A DNA stretch of 64,000 bases from an uncultured Ilumatobacter sp. (GCA_937919625.1 CALFRK010000114.1:1-64000), one strand, 5' to 3'. Numbered from the stretch's first letter, positions 1-8,395 are shown. Notes: generated from the letters alone by a model not told the origin. Program-made: numbers and translations.

Positions 1-452
1 CTTCCAACTGCCTGCTTGGCGGAGCCCGGCTTGGCGGAGCCCGGCTTGGCGGAGCCCGGCTTGGCGGAGCCCGGCTTGGCGCGAGCCTGCTTGGCGCGAG
101 CCTGCTTGGCGGAGGCCGGCTTGGCGGAGCCTTGTTGGGCAGGAGCCTTCTCGGTTGGCGTTGCGTCACCTCGAAGCTGCCGGGATAGCTCATCGACGCG
201 GGCCTCGACCCCTTCGAACTGCGCCTTCAGGGCATCAACTTGCTTGGCAACTTCCTTCTGAATTGCCGCTGCAATGTGCTCAGAGGTTTCCCTGCCACGC
301 TCGATCAGGGTTTGAACAAGCTCTTCGCCGTCTTTGCGACGCACTTCTCCGGCCTTGACGAGCGTCTTGACAACCGCCTCTGCCTGTTTGCGCGAGACGT
401 CGGAGAGTTGCACGCCGGCTTCGAGAAACTTCTTGATCGGGCTGTCTGCCAT
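1..452 (-). CDS. Phasin-like / PHA granule-associated protein with repeat tail (partial, C-terminus off window)
   Basis: The minus-strand frame opens at ATG 452 with MADSPIKKFLEAGVQLSDVS and runs off the left edge. Residues 1-100 are a charged amphipathic helix, probably a coiled coil, of the kind seen in actinobacterial phasin-like proteins (LVKAGEV, ELVQTLIERGRET). From about residue 105 it turns into a low-complexity tail of five-residue units (AKPGS, AKQAR) rich in Ala, Lys, Pro and Ser, like histone-H1-type tails that bind nucleic acid or polymer granules. The start is supported by TAGGCT six bases upstream. Phasin similarity is family knowledge; granule or DNA binding is inference. An H1-like nucleoid protein is the main alternative. 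Confidence 0.7.
   Translation of the reverse strand, partial: MADSPIKKFLEAGVQLSDVSRKQAEAVVKTLVKAGEVRRKDGEELVQTLIERGRETSEHIAAAIQKEVAKQVDALKAQFEGVEARVDELSRQLRGDATPTEKAPAQQGSAKPASAKQARAKQARAKPGSAKPGSAKPGSAKPGSAKQAVG
15..134. repeat. 15-bp tandem repeat, 8 units, coding
   Basis: Eight consecutive 15-base units starting cttggcggagcccgg. The first four are identical and the last four diverge (cttggcgcgagcctg twice, then two more variants). On the minus strand each unit encodes five residues, so copy number can change without a frameshift. It may continue past the left edge. Confidence 0.95.
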
Positions 453-458
453 GGCGCC

Positions 459-464
459 AGCCTA
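459..464 (-). promoter_or_regulatory. -10 hexamer TAGGCT of phasin-like gene
   Basis: TAGGCT lies six bases before the ATG, so transcription would start at or next to the start codon (leaderless). Confidence 0.5.
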
Positions 465-487
465 ACGGCGGGGTCGATCGCCACCGG

Positions 488-1318
488 TCAATGCGCCACT
501 AAGGCGTTCGCCACGGCTGCCAAATCGGCGACATCGAGCCGGACACGATGCGCCGCCACGATTCCGTTGGCGTCGGTGATCGCTTGGCCCGACAGCGTGA
601 CACCGCTGCGTACCATCGCGTACGGGCATCCGAGTGCTTCTGCGAACAATCCGTCGGTACTCCACCGGTCGCCGACCATCAGTGCGGTGGTGTTCGAGAA
701 CGTTGGTCCGCATCGTTGGCGTACCAGCTCGGCCATCGGTTGGTGTGGCTTCCCGGCAATCAACGGGGCCATCCCCGACGCCGTGGCGACGGCGGCCACC
801 AACGAACCGGCACCCGGAGTTGGTCCGTCCGGTGTGGGAAAAGTGGCGTCGTCATTGGTGGCGATGAACCGCGCCCCGCCACGGATCGCGGCGTTGGCAG
901 CCTGCATCCGCCAGTAGTCGAAGTCGTGGTGCAATCCGACGATCACTGCCTCCGCCTCACCATCGCGCAGGGCCACCGCGCCACGATTCTCGACCGCCTC
1001 GATGACACCTTCGCCCCCGCAAACGACGACCCGGTCTAAAGGCGCGATGACTGCCGCCGCCGCCTGCGCGCTGGTAACGACATCACCTTCAGCGGGCACA
1101 CCGATGGCCGCCAACGCACGCTCTTGGTCGGCGATCGTCGACATCGAGTTGTTTGTTACGAAGAGCACCCTGCGGCCCGAGTCGCGGAGGCGTTCGATCG
1201 CCTCAGGAGCACCAGCAATGGCAGTTCGGCGCAGCCAGACCACGCCGTCGAGGTCGCACAGCACGAAACGCACCTGTTCAAAGCCCCGGTTGTCGTCAAT
1301 CGTCGCCACGTCACTCAT
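488..1318 (-). CDS. HAD-superfamily IIA sugar-phosphate phosphatase (NagD-like)
   Basis: Hydrolase of small phosphorylated metabolites in the cytoplasm (276 aa). The nucleophile motif CDLDGVVW has D22 and D24; motif II is the FVTNNS stretch; AGKPHQPM supplies the motif III lysine; MVGDRWSTDG supplies the motif IV acidic residues. A C2-type cap sits between motifs II and III, as in NagD and phosphoglycolate-phosphatase-like proteins. The frame is open to GTG 1348, but I chose the ATG at 1318 because AGGAAG lies just upstream and because this leaves room for the divergent gene at 1365. In related genomes such a gene often sits near tlyA, nadK and recN, so it may be the start of that cluster. 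The true substrate cannot be read from sequence. Confidence 0.85.
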   Translation of the reverse strand: MSDVATIDDNRGFEQVRFVLCDLDGVVWLRRTAIAGAPEAIERLRDSGRRVLFVTNNSMSTIADQERALAAIGVPAEGDVVTSAQAAAAVIAPLDRVVVCGGEGVIEAVENRGAVALRDGEAEAVIVGLHHDFDYWRMQAANAAIRGGARFIATNDDATFPTPDGPTPGAGSLVAAVATASGMAPLIAGKPHQPMAELVRQRCGPTFSNTTALMVGDRWSTDGLFAEALGCPYAMVRSGVTLSGQAITDANGIVAAHRVRLDVADLAAVANALVAH

Positions 1319-1364
1319 CATCTTCCTGTTTGTAGCAGGCGACACCATCTGACACCCTGTAGAC

Positions 1365-2552
1365 GTGCCCCGTTTCGAACCCTTTCCCGCCCTGCGCTAT
1401 GCGTCCGCCGACTTGAACGATGTGATCGCTCCTCCCTATGACGTGTTGTCGGATTCCGACCTCGACGCGCTCGAGGCACAAGATGAATACAACATCGTGC
1501 ACGTCGACGTACCGCGACCACGCGACGGCGCGGCTCGCTATCAGGCGGCGGGCGACCGGCTGCGTGGCTGGTTGGCGGCCGGTGTACTGGTGCTCGACGA
1601 GCAACCATCGTTCACGTTATATCGCATGTCCTTCACCGACGCGGCGGGCACCGAGCGCGAGATCGTCGGGGTTCTGGGTGCGCTCGAGGTGGTCGACGAA
1701 GGCGCCGGCGAGGTGTTGCCACACGAGCGGGTAACCAAGAAGGCATCGACCGACCGGCTCGACCTGACCCGCGCCACGCTGGCCAACATGTCGCCAATCT
1801 GGGGGCTGTCGTTGGCATCGGGCCTGACTTCGCTGCTTGTCGAACCAGGCGAACTGGTCGGGTCGGTGACCATCGACGGGGTGTCGCATACGGTCGAACG
1901 GGTCACAGATCCAGAGCGTGTCACAGCGATCAGCGCCCTGGTCCGGACCGATGACGTGCTGATCGCCGACGGACACCATCGCTACGGCGTCGCCCGTCGC
2001 TATCGCGACGAGATTCGTAATGCGACTGGTTCCAAAAACACCACCGCCGAACTCACGCTTGCGTTCGTGAACGAATTGGTAGCCGACCAGCTCAGTGTCG
2101 AGGCGATCCACCGGGTTTACCGCGACATCGATCGCGACGACTTGATCGCTGCCCTCTCGATCGGTTTCGAAATCGGCACGCCCGGCGAGGTCACGTCGGA
2201 GACGCTGGCCGAGATGGAGCGCCGCCGCGCGTTGTGCCTTGTCGACAGGTCGGGTCAGGGCCGGTGGCTGACCCCCAAGCCCGGAGCGTTTGATGGTATT
2301 CGTGCGCTCGACGGCCTGTGGCTCGAGCACCTGCTCGATGCCTCATCCGCCAACGTGACCTACCAACACGGCGTTGACGAACTGCGGACATTGATAGACA
2401 GCGACCCCACGATCGCCGCCGCGGTGTTGATCCGCCCAGTCAGCGTGGCAGAGATCGAACGGACCGCTCGCGAGGGCCTGCTGATGCCTCCGAAGTCGAC
2501 GTTTTTCACTCCCAAGCTGCGGACCGGATTCGTGATTCGGCCGCTCGACTGA
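1365..2552 (+). CDS. DUF1015 family protein
   Basis: A 395-aa cytoplasmic protein with a GTG start, the usual length for DUF1015. Diagnostic family segments are visible: IAPPYDVLS near residue 21, an NIVHVDVPRP stretch near residue 44, and IADGHHRYGVARRYRDE near residue 200. The family is widespread, is often called a putative SerB-cluster or HTH-like protein, and has no firmly established reaction. It is divergent from the HAD phosphatase with only 46 bases between starts. Its TGA stop abuts the convergent stop of the SSB-like gene, so the six bases TGATCA terminate both. Confidence 0.85.
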   Translation: MPRFEPFPALRYASADLNDVIAPPYDVLSDSDLDALEAQDEYNIVHVDVPRPRDGAARYQAAGDRLRGWLAAGVLVLDEQPSFTLYRMSFTDAAGTEREIVGVLGALEVVDEGAGEVLPHERVTKKASTDRLDLTRATLANMSPIWGLSLASGLTSLLVEPGELVGSVTIDGVSHTVERVTDPERVTAISALVRTDDVLIADGHHRYGVARRYRDEIRNATGSKNTTAELTLAFVNELVADQLSVEAIHRVYRDIDRDDLIAALSIGFEIGTPGEVTSETLAEMERRRALCLVDRSGQGRWLTPKPGAFDGIRALDGLWLEHLLDASSANVTYQHGVDELRTLIDSDPTIAAAVLIRPVSVAEIERTAREGLLMPPKSTFFTPKLRTGFVIRPLD

Positions 2553-2888
2553 TCACCCGGTCAACAACTCGGTAGCAGCCGAGATCGCTTTCGCAACAGC
2601 ACGTTTGCGGCCGACCCTAACCACGTCACCAGCGATCAGCTCGGTGCGGCTCTGGGTGACACCGCCGGCCCGGAAGAAGCGTCGATCGACGTGCCCGATC
2701 ACGACGACCTCGTCACCTGCGACCGCGTCGACCGCGCGGTCATGCACCGCAATTGGAACTGACGCCGTCAGCGTTTCACTGCGGGTCGTGACGTCGAGTT
2801 GTGTGACGATGCCACCGGACGGCAGCTGCCTGATGTACGGCTCTCTCGAGACGATGCCGCGAACAACGACAAGATTGTTGGAATCCAT
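2553..2888 (-). CDS. Small single-stranded DNA-binding (SSB-like) OB-fold protein
   Basis: A 111-aa OB-fold protein. The beta-strand pattern NNLVVVRGIVSREPYIRQL, then VTQLDVTTRSE, SVPIAVHD and GDEVVVIGHVDRRFFR matches the SSB family core. It lacks the acidic C-terminal peptide (DDDIPF type) that replicative SSBs use to recruit partners, and it is shorter than a housekeeping SSB (about 160-200 aa). It is therefore more likely a paralogue used in repair or stress. An AAGGGG ribosome site precedes the ATG. It lies downstream of fba on the same strand, with a 110-base gap that may hold its own promoter. Confidence 0.7.
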   Translation of the reverse strand: MDSNNLVVVRGIVSREPYIRQLPSGGIVTQLDVTTRSETLTASVPIAVHDRAVDAVAGDEVVVIGHVDRRFFRAGGVTQSRTELIAGDVVRVGRKRAVAKAISAATELLTG

Positions 2889-2998
2889 GTTGGCTTCCCC
2901 TTTATGTGGGTCATCTCAGGGAAAGTCGGATGCCCACCATCATGATGAAGGGGTGTAACGGAGCAGCGCCCGGCACCATCGCGTTGATACTCGGCTAC

Positions 2999-4078
2999 TC
3001 AGGCGAGGGTGTTGACATTGTTGAGTTCGTGGAACGCCTGGGTCAGGCGAGTGACAAACGCATCTTCGCCGGCACGCAGCCATACGCGCGGGTCGTACTG
3101 CTTTTTGTTGGGACGATCATCACCCTCGGGGTTACCGATCTGATTCTGCAGGTAGTCGTGCTTGTCAGCCTCGTAGCCACGCACGCCGTCCCAGAACGCC
3201 CATTGGAGGTCGGTGTCGATGTTCATCTTCACCACGCCATAGCTGATCGCCTCGGCGATTTCGGCGGCTGACGAGCCGGATCCGCCATGGAAGACGAAAT
3301 CGACCGGATGCTCACCCGTTTCGTACTTGGCTTGAATGTGCTGCTGGCTGTCGCGCAGAATCGTGGGGGTCAGCTTGACGTTGCCCGGCTTGTAGACGCC
3401 GTGCACATTGCCAAAAGCGGCCGCGATCGTGAACGAATCGCTGACCTTCTTAAGCTCTTCGTACACATACGCCACCTCTTCGGGCTTGGTGTACAGATCG
3501 CTCTCGTCGGCATCGGAGTTGTCGACGCCGTCTTCTTCGCCGCCGGTGATGCCAAGCTCCATTTCAAGCGTCATGTCGATCGCCGCCATGCGCTCGAGGT
3601 ACCGCTTGCAGATCTCCACGTTCTCCGTCAGCGGCTCCTCGGATAGATCGAGCATATGCGAGCTGTAGAGCGGCTTTCCGGTGGCGGCGTAATGCGCCTC
3701 ACCGGCATCGAGCAGGCCGTCGATCCACGGCAGCAATTTCTTGGCGCAATGGTCGGTGTGCAGGATGACGCGGGCGCCGTACGCCGCAGCGAGTCGATTG
3801 ACATGGTCGGCGCCTGCCAGCGAACCGAGCACCGATGCCTCGAGCGAAGGACGGCCGATCGCCTTGCCGGCCACGAACGCCCCACCACTGTTCGAGAACT
3901 GGATGATGATCGGCGAGTTGAGCGCCGCCGCCGTCTCCATGGCGGCGTTGATCGAGTTCGACCCGATGCAGTTGGCCGCCGGCAAGGCAAATCCCTTGGC
4001 CTTCGCCAAAGCGAAGACCTCCTGCACCTCGGACCCGGTAATGACGCCGGGTGCGAAGTCGTTTCTTGGCTCGCTCAT
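2999..4078 (-). CDS. fbaA: Class II fructose-bisphosphate aldolase
   Basis: Cleaves or condenses fructose 1,6-bisphosphate with dihydroxyacetone phosphate and glyceraldehyde 3-phosphate, using a divalent metal (359 aa). The start MSEPRNDFAPGVITG matches the N-terminus of the class IIA (E. coli FbaA) subfamily, so I rejected the 53-residue upstream extension of the frame. H110 in ILHTDHCAKK is the metal ligand and sits at the same number as in E. coli. Other conserved blocks are FSNSGGAFVAGK, the GITGGEEDGVDN acidic loop and VFHGGSGS, the phosphate-binding loop. It is divergent from the dCMP deaminase gene across about 90 bases. Confidence 0.95.
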   Translation of the reverse strand: MSEPRNDFAPGVITGSEVQEVFALAKAKGFALPAANCIGSNSINAAMETAAALNSPIIIQFSNSGGAFVAGKAIGRPSLEASVLGSLAGADHVNRLAAAYGARVILHTDHCAKKLLPWIDGLLDAGEAHYAATGKPLYSSHMLDLSEEPLTENVEICKRYLERMAAIDMTLEMELGITGGEEDGVDNSDADESDLYTKPEEVAYVYEELKKVSDSFTIAAAFGNVHGVYKPGNVKLTPTILRDSQQHIQAKYETGEHPVDFVFHGGSGSSAAEIAEAISYGVVKMNIDTDLQWAFWDGVRGYEADKHDYLQNQIGNPEGDDRPNKKQYDPRVWLRAGEDAFVTRLTQAFHELNNVNTLA

Positions 4079-4153
4079 GTTGATCACGTTGCTTTCGGTC
4101 TCGGGCAACACCAGGGACGTGTCGCGGCAACCCCCAGCGTATCGCTCGCCGGC

Positions 4154-4159
4154 TACCGT
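4154..4159 (+). promoter_or_regulatory. -10 hexamer TACCGT of dCMP deaminase gene
   Basis: TACCGT lies eight bases before the GTG start. No clear -35 is visible. Confidence 0.45.
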
Positions 4160-4167
4160 GGCCGCCT

Positions 4168-4680
4168 GTGACCGACGACCCGATAACGCTGCCCGAGCGA
4201 GTTCCGGAACGAGACGACTACTACCTCGCGCTGGCATTCGCAGCTGCTCGTCGGGCCAACTGCCGGGGCCGCAAAGTCGGAGCGATCCTGGTCAAGGCCG
4301 ACCGTGTGATCGCCACCGGGTACAACGGCACGCCAGAGGGTCTGCCAAACTGCCTCGACGGCGGGTGCCTTCGCTGCGCCGACCGATCACGGTTTGCTTC
4401 GGGTACGGACTACGACCTCTGCATCTGCGTGCACGCCGAGTCGAACGCGCTGCTCACCGCCGGTCGGTTCGGTGCCTCGACCGATGGCACCACGGTGTAC
4501 ACCACCGACCAGCCCTGCTTCTCGTGTAGCAAAGAGCTGATCCAAGCCGGCGTCGTCAAGGTCTACTACGCCCGCACCTGGGCGCCGGACCCTCGGGTGC
4601 TCGACGACTACCACCGCCTACAAGAGCGCCTGATGGCCGAACACGTCCCGACCGAATACCAGATCACAGGAGTCCACTGA
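4168..4680 (+). CDS. dCMP/cytidine deaminase family protein (ComEB-like)
   Basis: Zinc-dependent deaminase of 170 aa, most likely converting dCMP to dUMP for thymidylate synthesis. The zinc site is complete: H89-A-E91 in CVHAESNALL, and C117 and C120 in the PCFSC motif. NCRGRKVGAILV and GYNGTPEGLPNC are typical of the dCMP deaminase/ComEB group rather than of tRNA adenosine deaminases. The extra CLDGGCLRC stretch could bind a second zinc, as in phage T4-type enzymes. It is followed by the sulfatase after a single base, so the two are probably co-transcribed although no metabolic link is obvious. Confidence 0.85.
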   Translation: MTDDPITLPERVPERDDYYLALAFAAARRANCRGRKVGAILVKADRVIATGYNGTPEGLPNCLDGGCLRCADRSRFASGTDYDLCICVHAESNALLTAGRFGASTDGTTVYTTDQPCFSCSKELIQAGVVKVYYARTWAPDPRVLDDYHRLQERLMAEHVPTEYQITGVH

Positions 4681-4681
4681 C

Positions 4682-6220
4682 ATGCAGCCAGGTGGCAATG
4701 CCAGCATCGGTACGACGCCCGACAAGGTCGTGGTCGTACTGCTTGACAGCCTTAACCGCCACATGCTGGGCGCCTACGGCGGCGATGAGTTCGACACGCC
4801 GAACCTCGATCGGTTCGCCGAGTCGGCCGTCGTATTCGACCGTCATCACGTTGGCTCACTTCCCTGCATGCCGGCCCGGCACGACCTGCTGGTCGGCTCG
4901 CTCGACTTCCTGTGGCGTCCTTGGGGTTCGATCGAGGTGTGGGAAGAGGCACTCACCACTGAACTTCGACGACGCGGCGTAACGACCGTGCTCGTGTCGG
5001 ACCATCCCCACCTGTTCGAGACCGGTGGTGAGAACTATCACGTCGATTTCACGGCATGGAATTATGTGCGCGGCCACGAAAACGACCCGTGGCGCACCCG
5101 CCCCGACCCCTCCTGGGTAGGCGCCCCTGCTTTGCCCGCCGCTCCGGCCGACAATCATCATCGTTACGACGACAGCCGCACCTGGTTTCGTGACGAGGCC
5201 GACTTTCCGGGCCCGCGCACGATGCAGGCTGCAACCGAATGGCTACGGCGAGACGCTCCTCACCACGACTCCTTCTTGCTCCTGATCGATGAGTTCGACC
5301 CACACGAACCGTTCGACACCCCCGAGCCCTGGGCATCGATGTATGACGACGACTGGGAAGCAGATCGCCTGATTTGGCCGCCATACGCTGTCGACGCAAT
5401 CAAACGTGGCGTCCTGACAGAGCGTGATGCCACCCACATCCGAGCCAATTATGGCGCCAAACTGTCGATGATCGACCACTGGCTCGGGACCGTGCTCGAT
5501 CAGATCGAGAAACTCGCAGACGATGTGGCCGTGATCGTGTGCACCGACCACGGCCATTATCTCGGCGAACACGACACGTTCGGCAAGCCAGGGTCACCGA
5601 TTTGGAAGGCGCTCGGGCACATGCCCCTGATGATTCGCTGGCCGGGCGCCGCCCCTCAACGCTGCTCGGCCCTTACAACCACGGTCGACCTACACGCCAC
5701 CCTGTGCGACGTGTTCGACATCGAGCCAGAGCACCGGACCCACGGAAAGTCATTGGTGCCGCTTCTCACGGGTGCTACCGAATCCGTTCGCGATCACATC
5801 CTGGCGGGGTACTGGAGCCACCACGTCTACGTAATCGACGAGCACCGAACCTACGGTCGCTCCTCCGTCGGCGACGGTTTCCCGCTCGAGATGTGGTCGA
5901 ACCGATGGTCGTCGATGCCGATCTGGCACGCTGCCCCGGAGTATCGATTTCCGCCACCCGACATGCGGGCAACACTCGGATCGATGCCCGGCTCGAGCGC
6001 ACCCGTGATTCGCCAACCTTTTGCGCCAGGCGATCTGCTGCCGTTCTGGGCCTATGGAAGACCTGTCGACGACCACCACTTGTACGACTTCGACGATGCG
6101 TCGGAAGCCGACAACCATGTCGGTTCAGCAGCCGAATCTGACGCCGTCGATCTACTTCGGCACGCACTGAAACTGATCGAGGCCCCGACCCATCAGTTCG
6201 AGCGACTTGGCATCTCGTAG
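4682..6220 (+). CDS. Sulfatase (formylglycine-type arylsulfatase family)
   Basis: Type I sulfatase of 512 aa in the alkaline-phosphatase fold, hydrolysing a sulfate ester. The N-terminal metal motif VVVVLLDSLNRHMLG and the signature C62-M-P-A-R66 (C-x-P-x-R) are intact, so C62 is expected to become formylglycine. CTDHGHYLGEHDTFGK supplies the distal metal aspartate and histidine, and PLMIRWPG is conserved. No signal peptide is visible, so it looks cytoplasmic and would need a cytosolic formylglycine-generating enzyme, which this window does not encode. AGGAG lies before the ATG, at the end of the deaminase gene. The substrate is unknown. Confidence 0.88.
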   Translation: MQPGGNASIGTTPDKVVVVLLDSLNRHMLGAYGGDEFDTPNLDRFAESAVVFDRHHVGSLPCMPARHDLLVGSLDFLWRPWGSIEVWEEALTTELRRRGVTTVLVSDHPHLFETGGENYHVDFTAWNYVRGHENDPWRTRPDPSWVGAPALPAAPADNHHRYDDSRTWFRDEADFPGPRTMQAATEWLRRDAPHHDSFLLLIDEFDPHEPFDTPEPWASMYDDDWEADRLIWPPYAVDAIKRGVLTERDATHIRANYGAKLSMIDHWLGTVLDQIEKLADDVAVIVCTDHGHYLGEHDTFGKPGSPIWKALGHMPLMIRWPGAAPQRCSALTTTVDLHATLCDVFDIEPEHRTHGKSLVPLLTGATESVRDHILAGYWSHHVYVIDEHRTYGRSSVGDGFPLEMWSNRWSSMPIWHAAPEYRFPPPDMRATLGSMPGSSAPVIRQPFAPGDLLPFWAYGRPVDDHHLYDFDDASEADNHVGSAAESDAVDLLRHALKLIEAPTHQFERLGIS

Positions 6221-6246
6221 CGGCCCGGACCATGTTGCCGGCGCGA

Positions 6247-6263
6247 GTTGCGTCAGCCGCAAC
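6247..6263. terminator. Hairpin between convergent sulfatase and DUF2510 genes
   Basis: GTTGCG-tcagc-CGCAAC forms a 6-bp stem with a 5-base loop in the 107-base convergent gap. There is no T tract, so the terminator role is tentative. Confidence 0.3.
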
Positions 6264-6327
6264 GTGGCATCAGCGAGCGATCGCCGCCACCAGCAGGTCA
6301 GCGGTCGGTTTGTGCGGGCCCAGAGCG

Positions 6328-6843
6328 CTACGGGGTTCGAACGATCATGCCGCTGTTGTCGGAGACGTTGTCGATGCGGTCGCCGATCCACTCGAACATG
6401 CTCACCTGAGCGAAGATCTGGAAGGCGATCCACCCGACCACCAAGATGATGGCGATCACCGAAAGGATGCGGATCCACTTGATCACCTTGTTCGTGTACT
6501 GCGTGATCAACGGTTGGATATTGCTTGTTGCCGCTCGCGCCTGAGCACCGAACATCGCCGCCGCCCGTTCGGCCTCCTCGCGTGCTGCCATGCGGACCTG
6601 ATTGATCATCGCCTCGGATTCTTGGCGGGACATCGAACCGGAAGCCCGCTGATCGTAGGCCCCAACCTGAGCGGTCGGACGCTCGGCGACATATCCGAAC
6701 GTCTGGCCCTCAAGGTCGGACTCGCTGGGCGTGGGCGGGGCGCGGTAATGATCGCCCCAGTCGGCGCCTTCCCACCAGCGCAGCCGCGTATACCCTTCAG
6801 GGTCGGGGTACCAACCCGCCATGGGTGCGTCTTCGAGCTTCAT
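6328..6843 (-). CDS. DUF2510 membrane protein
   Basis: A 171-aa protein starting MKLEDAPMAGWYPDPEG. GWYPDPEG with RLRWWEGADW is the DUF2510 motif found at the N-terminus of many actinobacterial membrane proteins. A helical charged middle (REEAERAAAMFGAQARAA) leads to one membrane segment at about residues 127-148 (IRILSVIAIILVVGWIAF), then a short outside tail. Its ATG overlaps the stop of the slipin gene (TGATG), so it is translationally coupled as the third gene of the nfeD-slipin operon. Function is unknown; a partner in membrane-microdomain organisation is inference from context. Confidence 0.75.
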   Translation of the reverse strand: MKLEDAPMAGWYPDPEGYTRLRWWEGADWGDHYRAPPTPSESDLEGQTFGYVAERPTAQVGAYDQRASGSMSRQESEAMINQVRMAAREEAERAAAMFGAQARAATSNIQPLITQYTNKVIKWIRILSVIAIILVVGWIAFQIFAQVSMFEWIGDRIDNVSDNSGMIVRTP

Positions 6844-7868
6844 CAGTCGCCGCGGGACGGCGGCAGCTCGACCCGCTCCTCGCTGTCGGGGATCGGCAGG
6901 CCACCCTTGGGGCGGACCTCATCGGTACGTTCACCGGTGTTGGCTGCCTCGCCCAGGGCGGAGACGATGCCGAGCAGTCCCGAGAACTCGGCGGGAATCA
7001 CGAGCTTGGTCGCCCGGCCGTCACCGATCTTGGCGAGCGCCGTCAGGTACTCGACGGTCAGCACGTTCTGGTCGGCATCGGCATCCTTGATTCCTGTCAA
7101 TCGCGCCTTTGCCGCCGCCCCTTCGCCCTCGCCAAGCAACGCCAGCCGCAACTTGTCGGCACCGGCCCGCAGTTCGATCGCCTGGGCATCACCTTCTGCG
7201 TCGAGCACCGCCGATTGCTTGCGACCCTCGGCGGCGAGCACCGCCGACTGCTTCTCGCCGTCGGCTCGGGCGATCGCTGCCTCGCGATAGCCCTGCGCCT
7301 CGGTGACGGTGGCACGGCGCTCGCGCTCGGCACGCATCTGGGCGTGCATCGCCGACACGACGTCCGTCGGCGGGTCGATGCGCTGGATCTCGACACGGAC
7401 CACTCGAACGCCCCACTTGTCGGTGGCGTCGTCGAGCACCTCTCGTAACTGGGTATTGATCGTGTCGCGGGATGTGAGCGCCACGTCGAGTTCGAGGTCG
7501 CCGAGCAAGTTGCGGAGGTTGGTTTGCGCCAGTTTGGTGATGGCGGTGAAGAAGTCGGCCACGTTGTAGACCAGCCGCTGCGGGTCGGTCGCCTCGTAGT
7601 ACACGACGGCGTCGACGGAGACGACCACGTTGTCGGAGGTGATGACCTCTTGCGGCGGCACGTCGACGACCTGCTCACGCATGTCGATCAGTTGCATCGT
7701 TTCGACGAACGGAACAATCAGCGTGAGACCCGGCTGACGGGTCGTCTTGTATTTACCGAGCCGTTCGACGAGGCCTCGCTGATACGGCCGCACGATCTTG
7801 ACCGCTGATACGAGCACGGCTACGCCCACGATCACCACCGCGATGATGAGGACCACGATCACACTCAC
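6843..7868 (-). CDS. SPFH/band 7 (slipin, stomatin-like) protein
   Basis: A 341-aa membrane-anchored scaffold protein. A single N-terminal membrane segment (residues 2-24) is followed by RPYQRGLVERLGKYKTTRQPG and the prohibitin-homology domain (about 27-200, including IDMREQVVDVPPQEVITSDN and a YNVADFFTAI stretch), then an Ala/Glu-rich coiled coil with QAIELRAGADKLRLALLGEG. Slipins form ring or cage oligomers and pair with NfeD partners, which fits the 4-base overlap with the upstream nfeD gene. A C-terminal tail of about 45 Pro/Glu-rich residues looks disordered. Confidence 0.92.
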   Translation of the reverse strand: MSVIVVLIIAVVIVGVAVLVSAVKIVRPYQRGLVERLGKYKTTRQPGLTLIVPFVETMQLIDMREQVVDVPPQEVITSDNVVVSVDAVVYYEATDPQRLVYNVADFFTAITKLAQTNLRNLLGDLELDVALTSRDTINTQLREVLDDATDKWGVRVVRVEIQRIDPPTDVVSAMHAQMRAERERRATVTEAQGYREAAIARADGEKQSAVLAAEGRKQSAVLDAEGDAQAIELRAGADKLRLALLGEGEGAAAKARLTGIKDADADQNVLTVEYLTALAKIGDGRATKLVIPAEFSGLLGIVSALGEAANTGERTDEVRPKGGLPIPDSEERVELPPSRGD

Positions 7869-8383
7869 GTTGTGTCTCCTTCTGCCGGCAGAACCGGCGT
7901 CTCGATTGGTTCAACCACGACCCGTGTGCCCTTCATAGCGGCCACTCGAACTTTCGCGCCCGCCTCGAAGGCCTGGTCGGCGTCGGTAATCGCGCCCCAC
8001 ACCTCACCGTCGACGCTGACACGCCCACGGCGGTCGGTGTCGTCGGGATCGATCGCGGACGTGACGATCGCGGTAAGGCCCACCAGACGTTCCGCTCCCA
8101 CTCCGGGATCCATGGTGTTCTCGCGCATGAACTTTTGTGCCCACCGGTACATGACAGCGAAAAGTGCGGCACCACCAAACACGAACACGCCCCACTGCAC
8201 CTCGACCGACACGTCGTAGAAGGCGAGGATCGAGGCGATGAAGGCCGAAACGGCCCACGGCAAGATGATGAACATCCCGGGCACGAGGATCAGCTCGACG
8301 AGCGCGAACAGGACCGCCGTGCTGAGCCACACCCACGGCCACACATTGAGGTCGATACCTAGGTCCAAGGCGTCAGCCAACAT
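7865..8383 (-). CDS. NfeD family membrane protein
   Basis: A 172-aa partner protein of the slipin. Two to three membrane segments lie at about residues 14-80 (VWLSTAVLFALVELILVPGM and the following helices), and the NfeD OB-fold domain lies at about 95-155 (VGLTAIVTSAIDPD, GRVSVDGEVWGA, GAKVRVAAMKGTRVVVEPI). It is the short NfeD form without a ClpP-like protease domain. I chose ATG 8383 over GTG 8389 because TAGAGT stands six bases before that ATG, pointing to a leaderless message. It is first in the operon nfeD-slipin-DUF2510. Confidence 0.88.
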   Translation of the reverse strand: MLADALDLGIDLNVWPWVWLSTAVLFALVELILVPGMFIILPWAVSAFIASILAFYDVSVEVQWGVFVFGGAALFAVMYRWAQKFMRENTMDPGVGAERLVGLTAIVTSAIDPDDTDRRGRVSVDGEVWGAITDADQAFEAGAKVRVAAMKGTRVVVEPIETPVLPAEGDTT

Positions 8384-8389
8384 GACCAC

Positions 8390-8395
8390 ACTCTA
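8390..8395 (-). promoter_or_regulatory. -10 hexamer TAGAGT of nfeD operon
   Basis: TAGAGT is six bases before ATG 8383. It gives the nfeD operon its own promoter downstream of the 8422-8547 palindromic element. Confidence 0.5.

Noticed and set aside
4079-4237. N-terminal extension of the aldolase frame
   Set aside because: Family N-terminus begins at MSEPRNDF; the extension covers the divergent promoter region and part of the deaminase gene.
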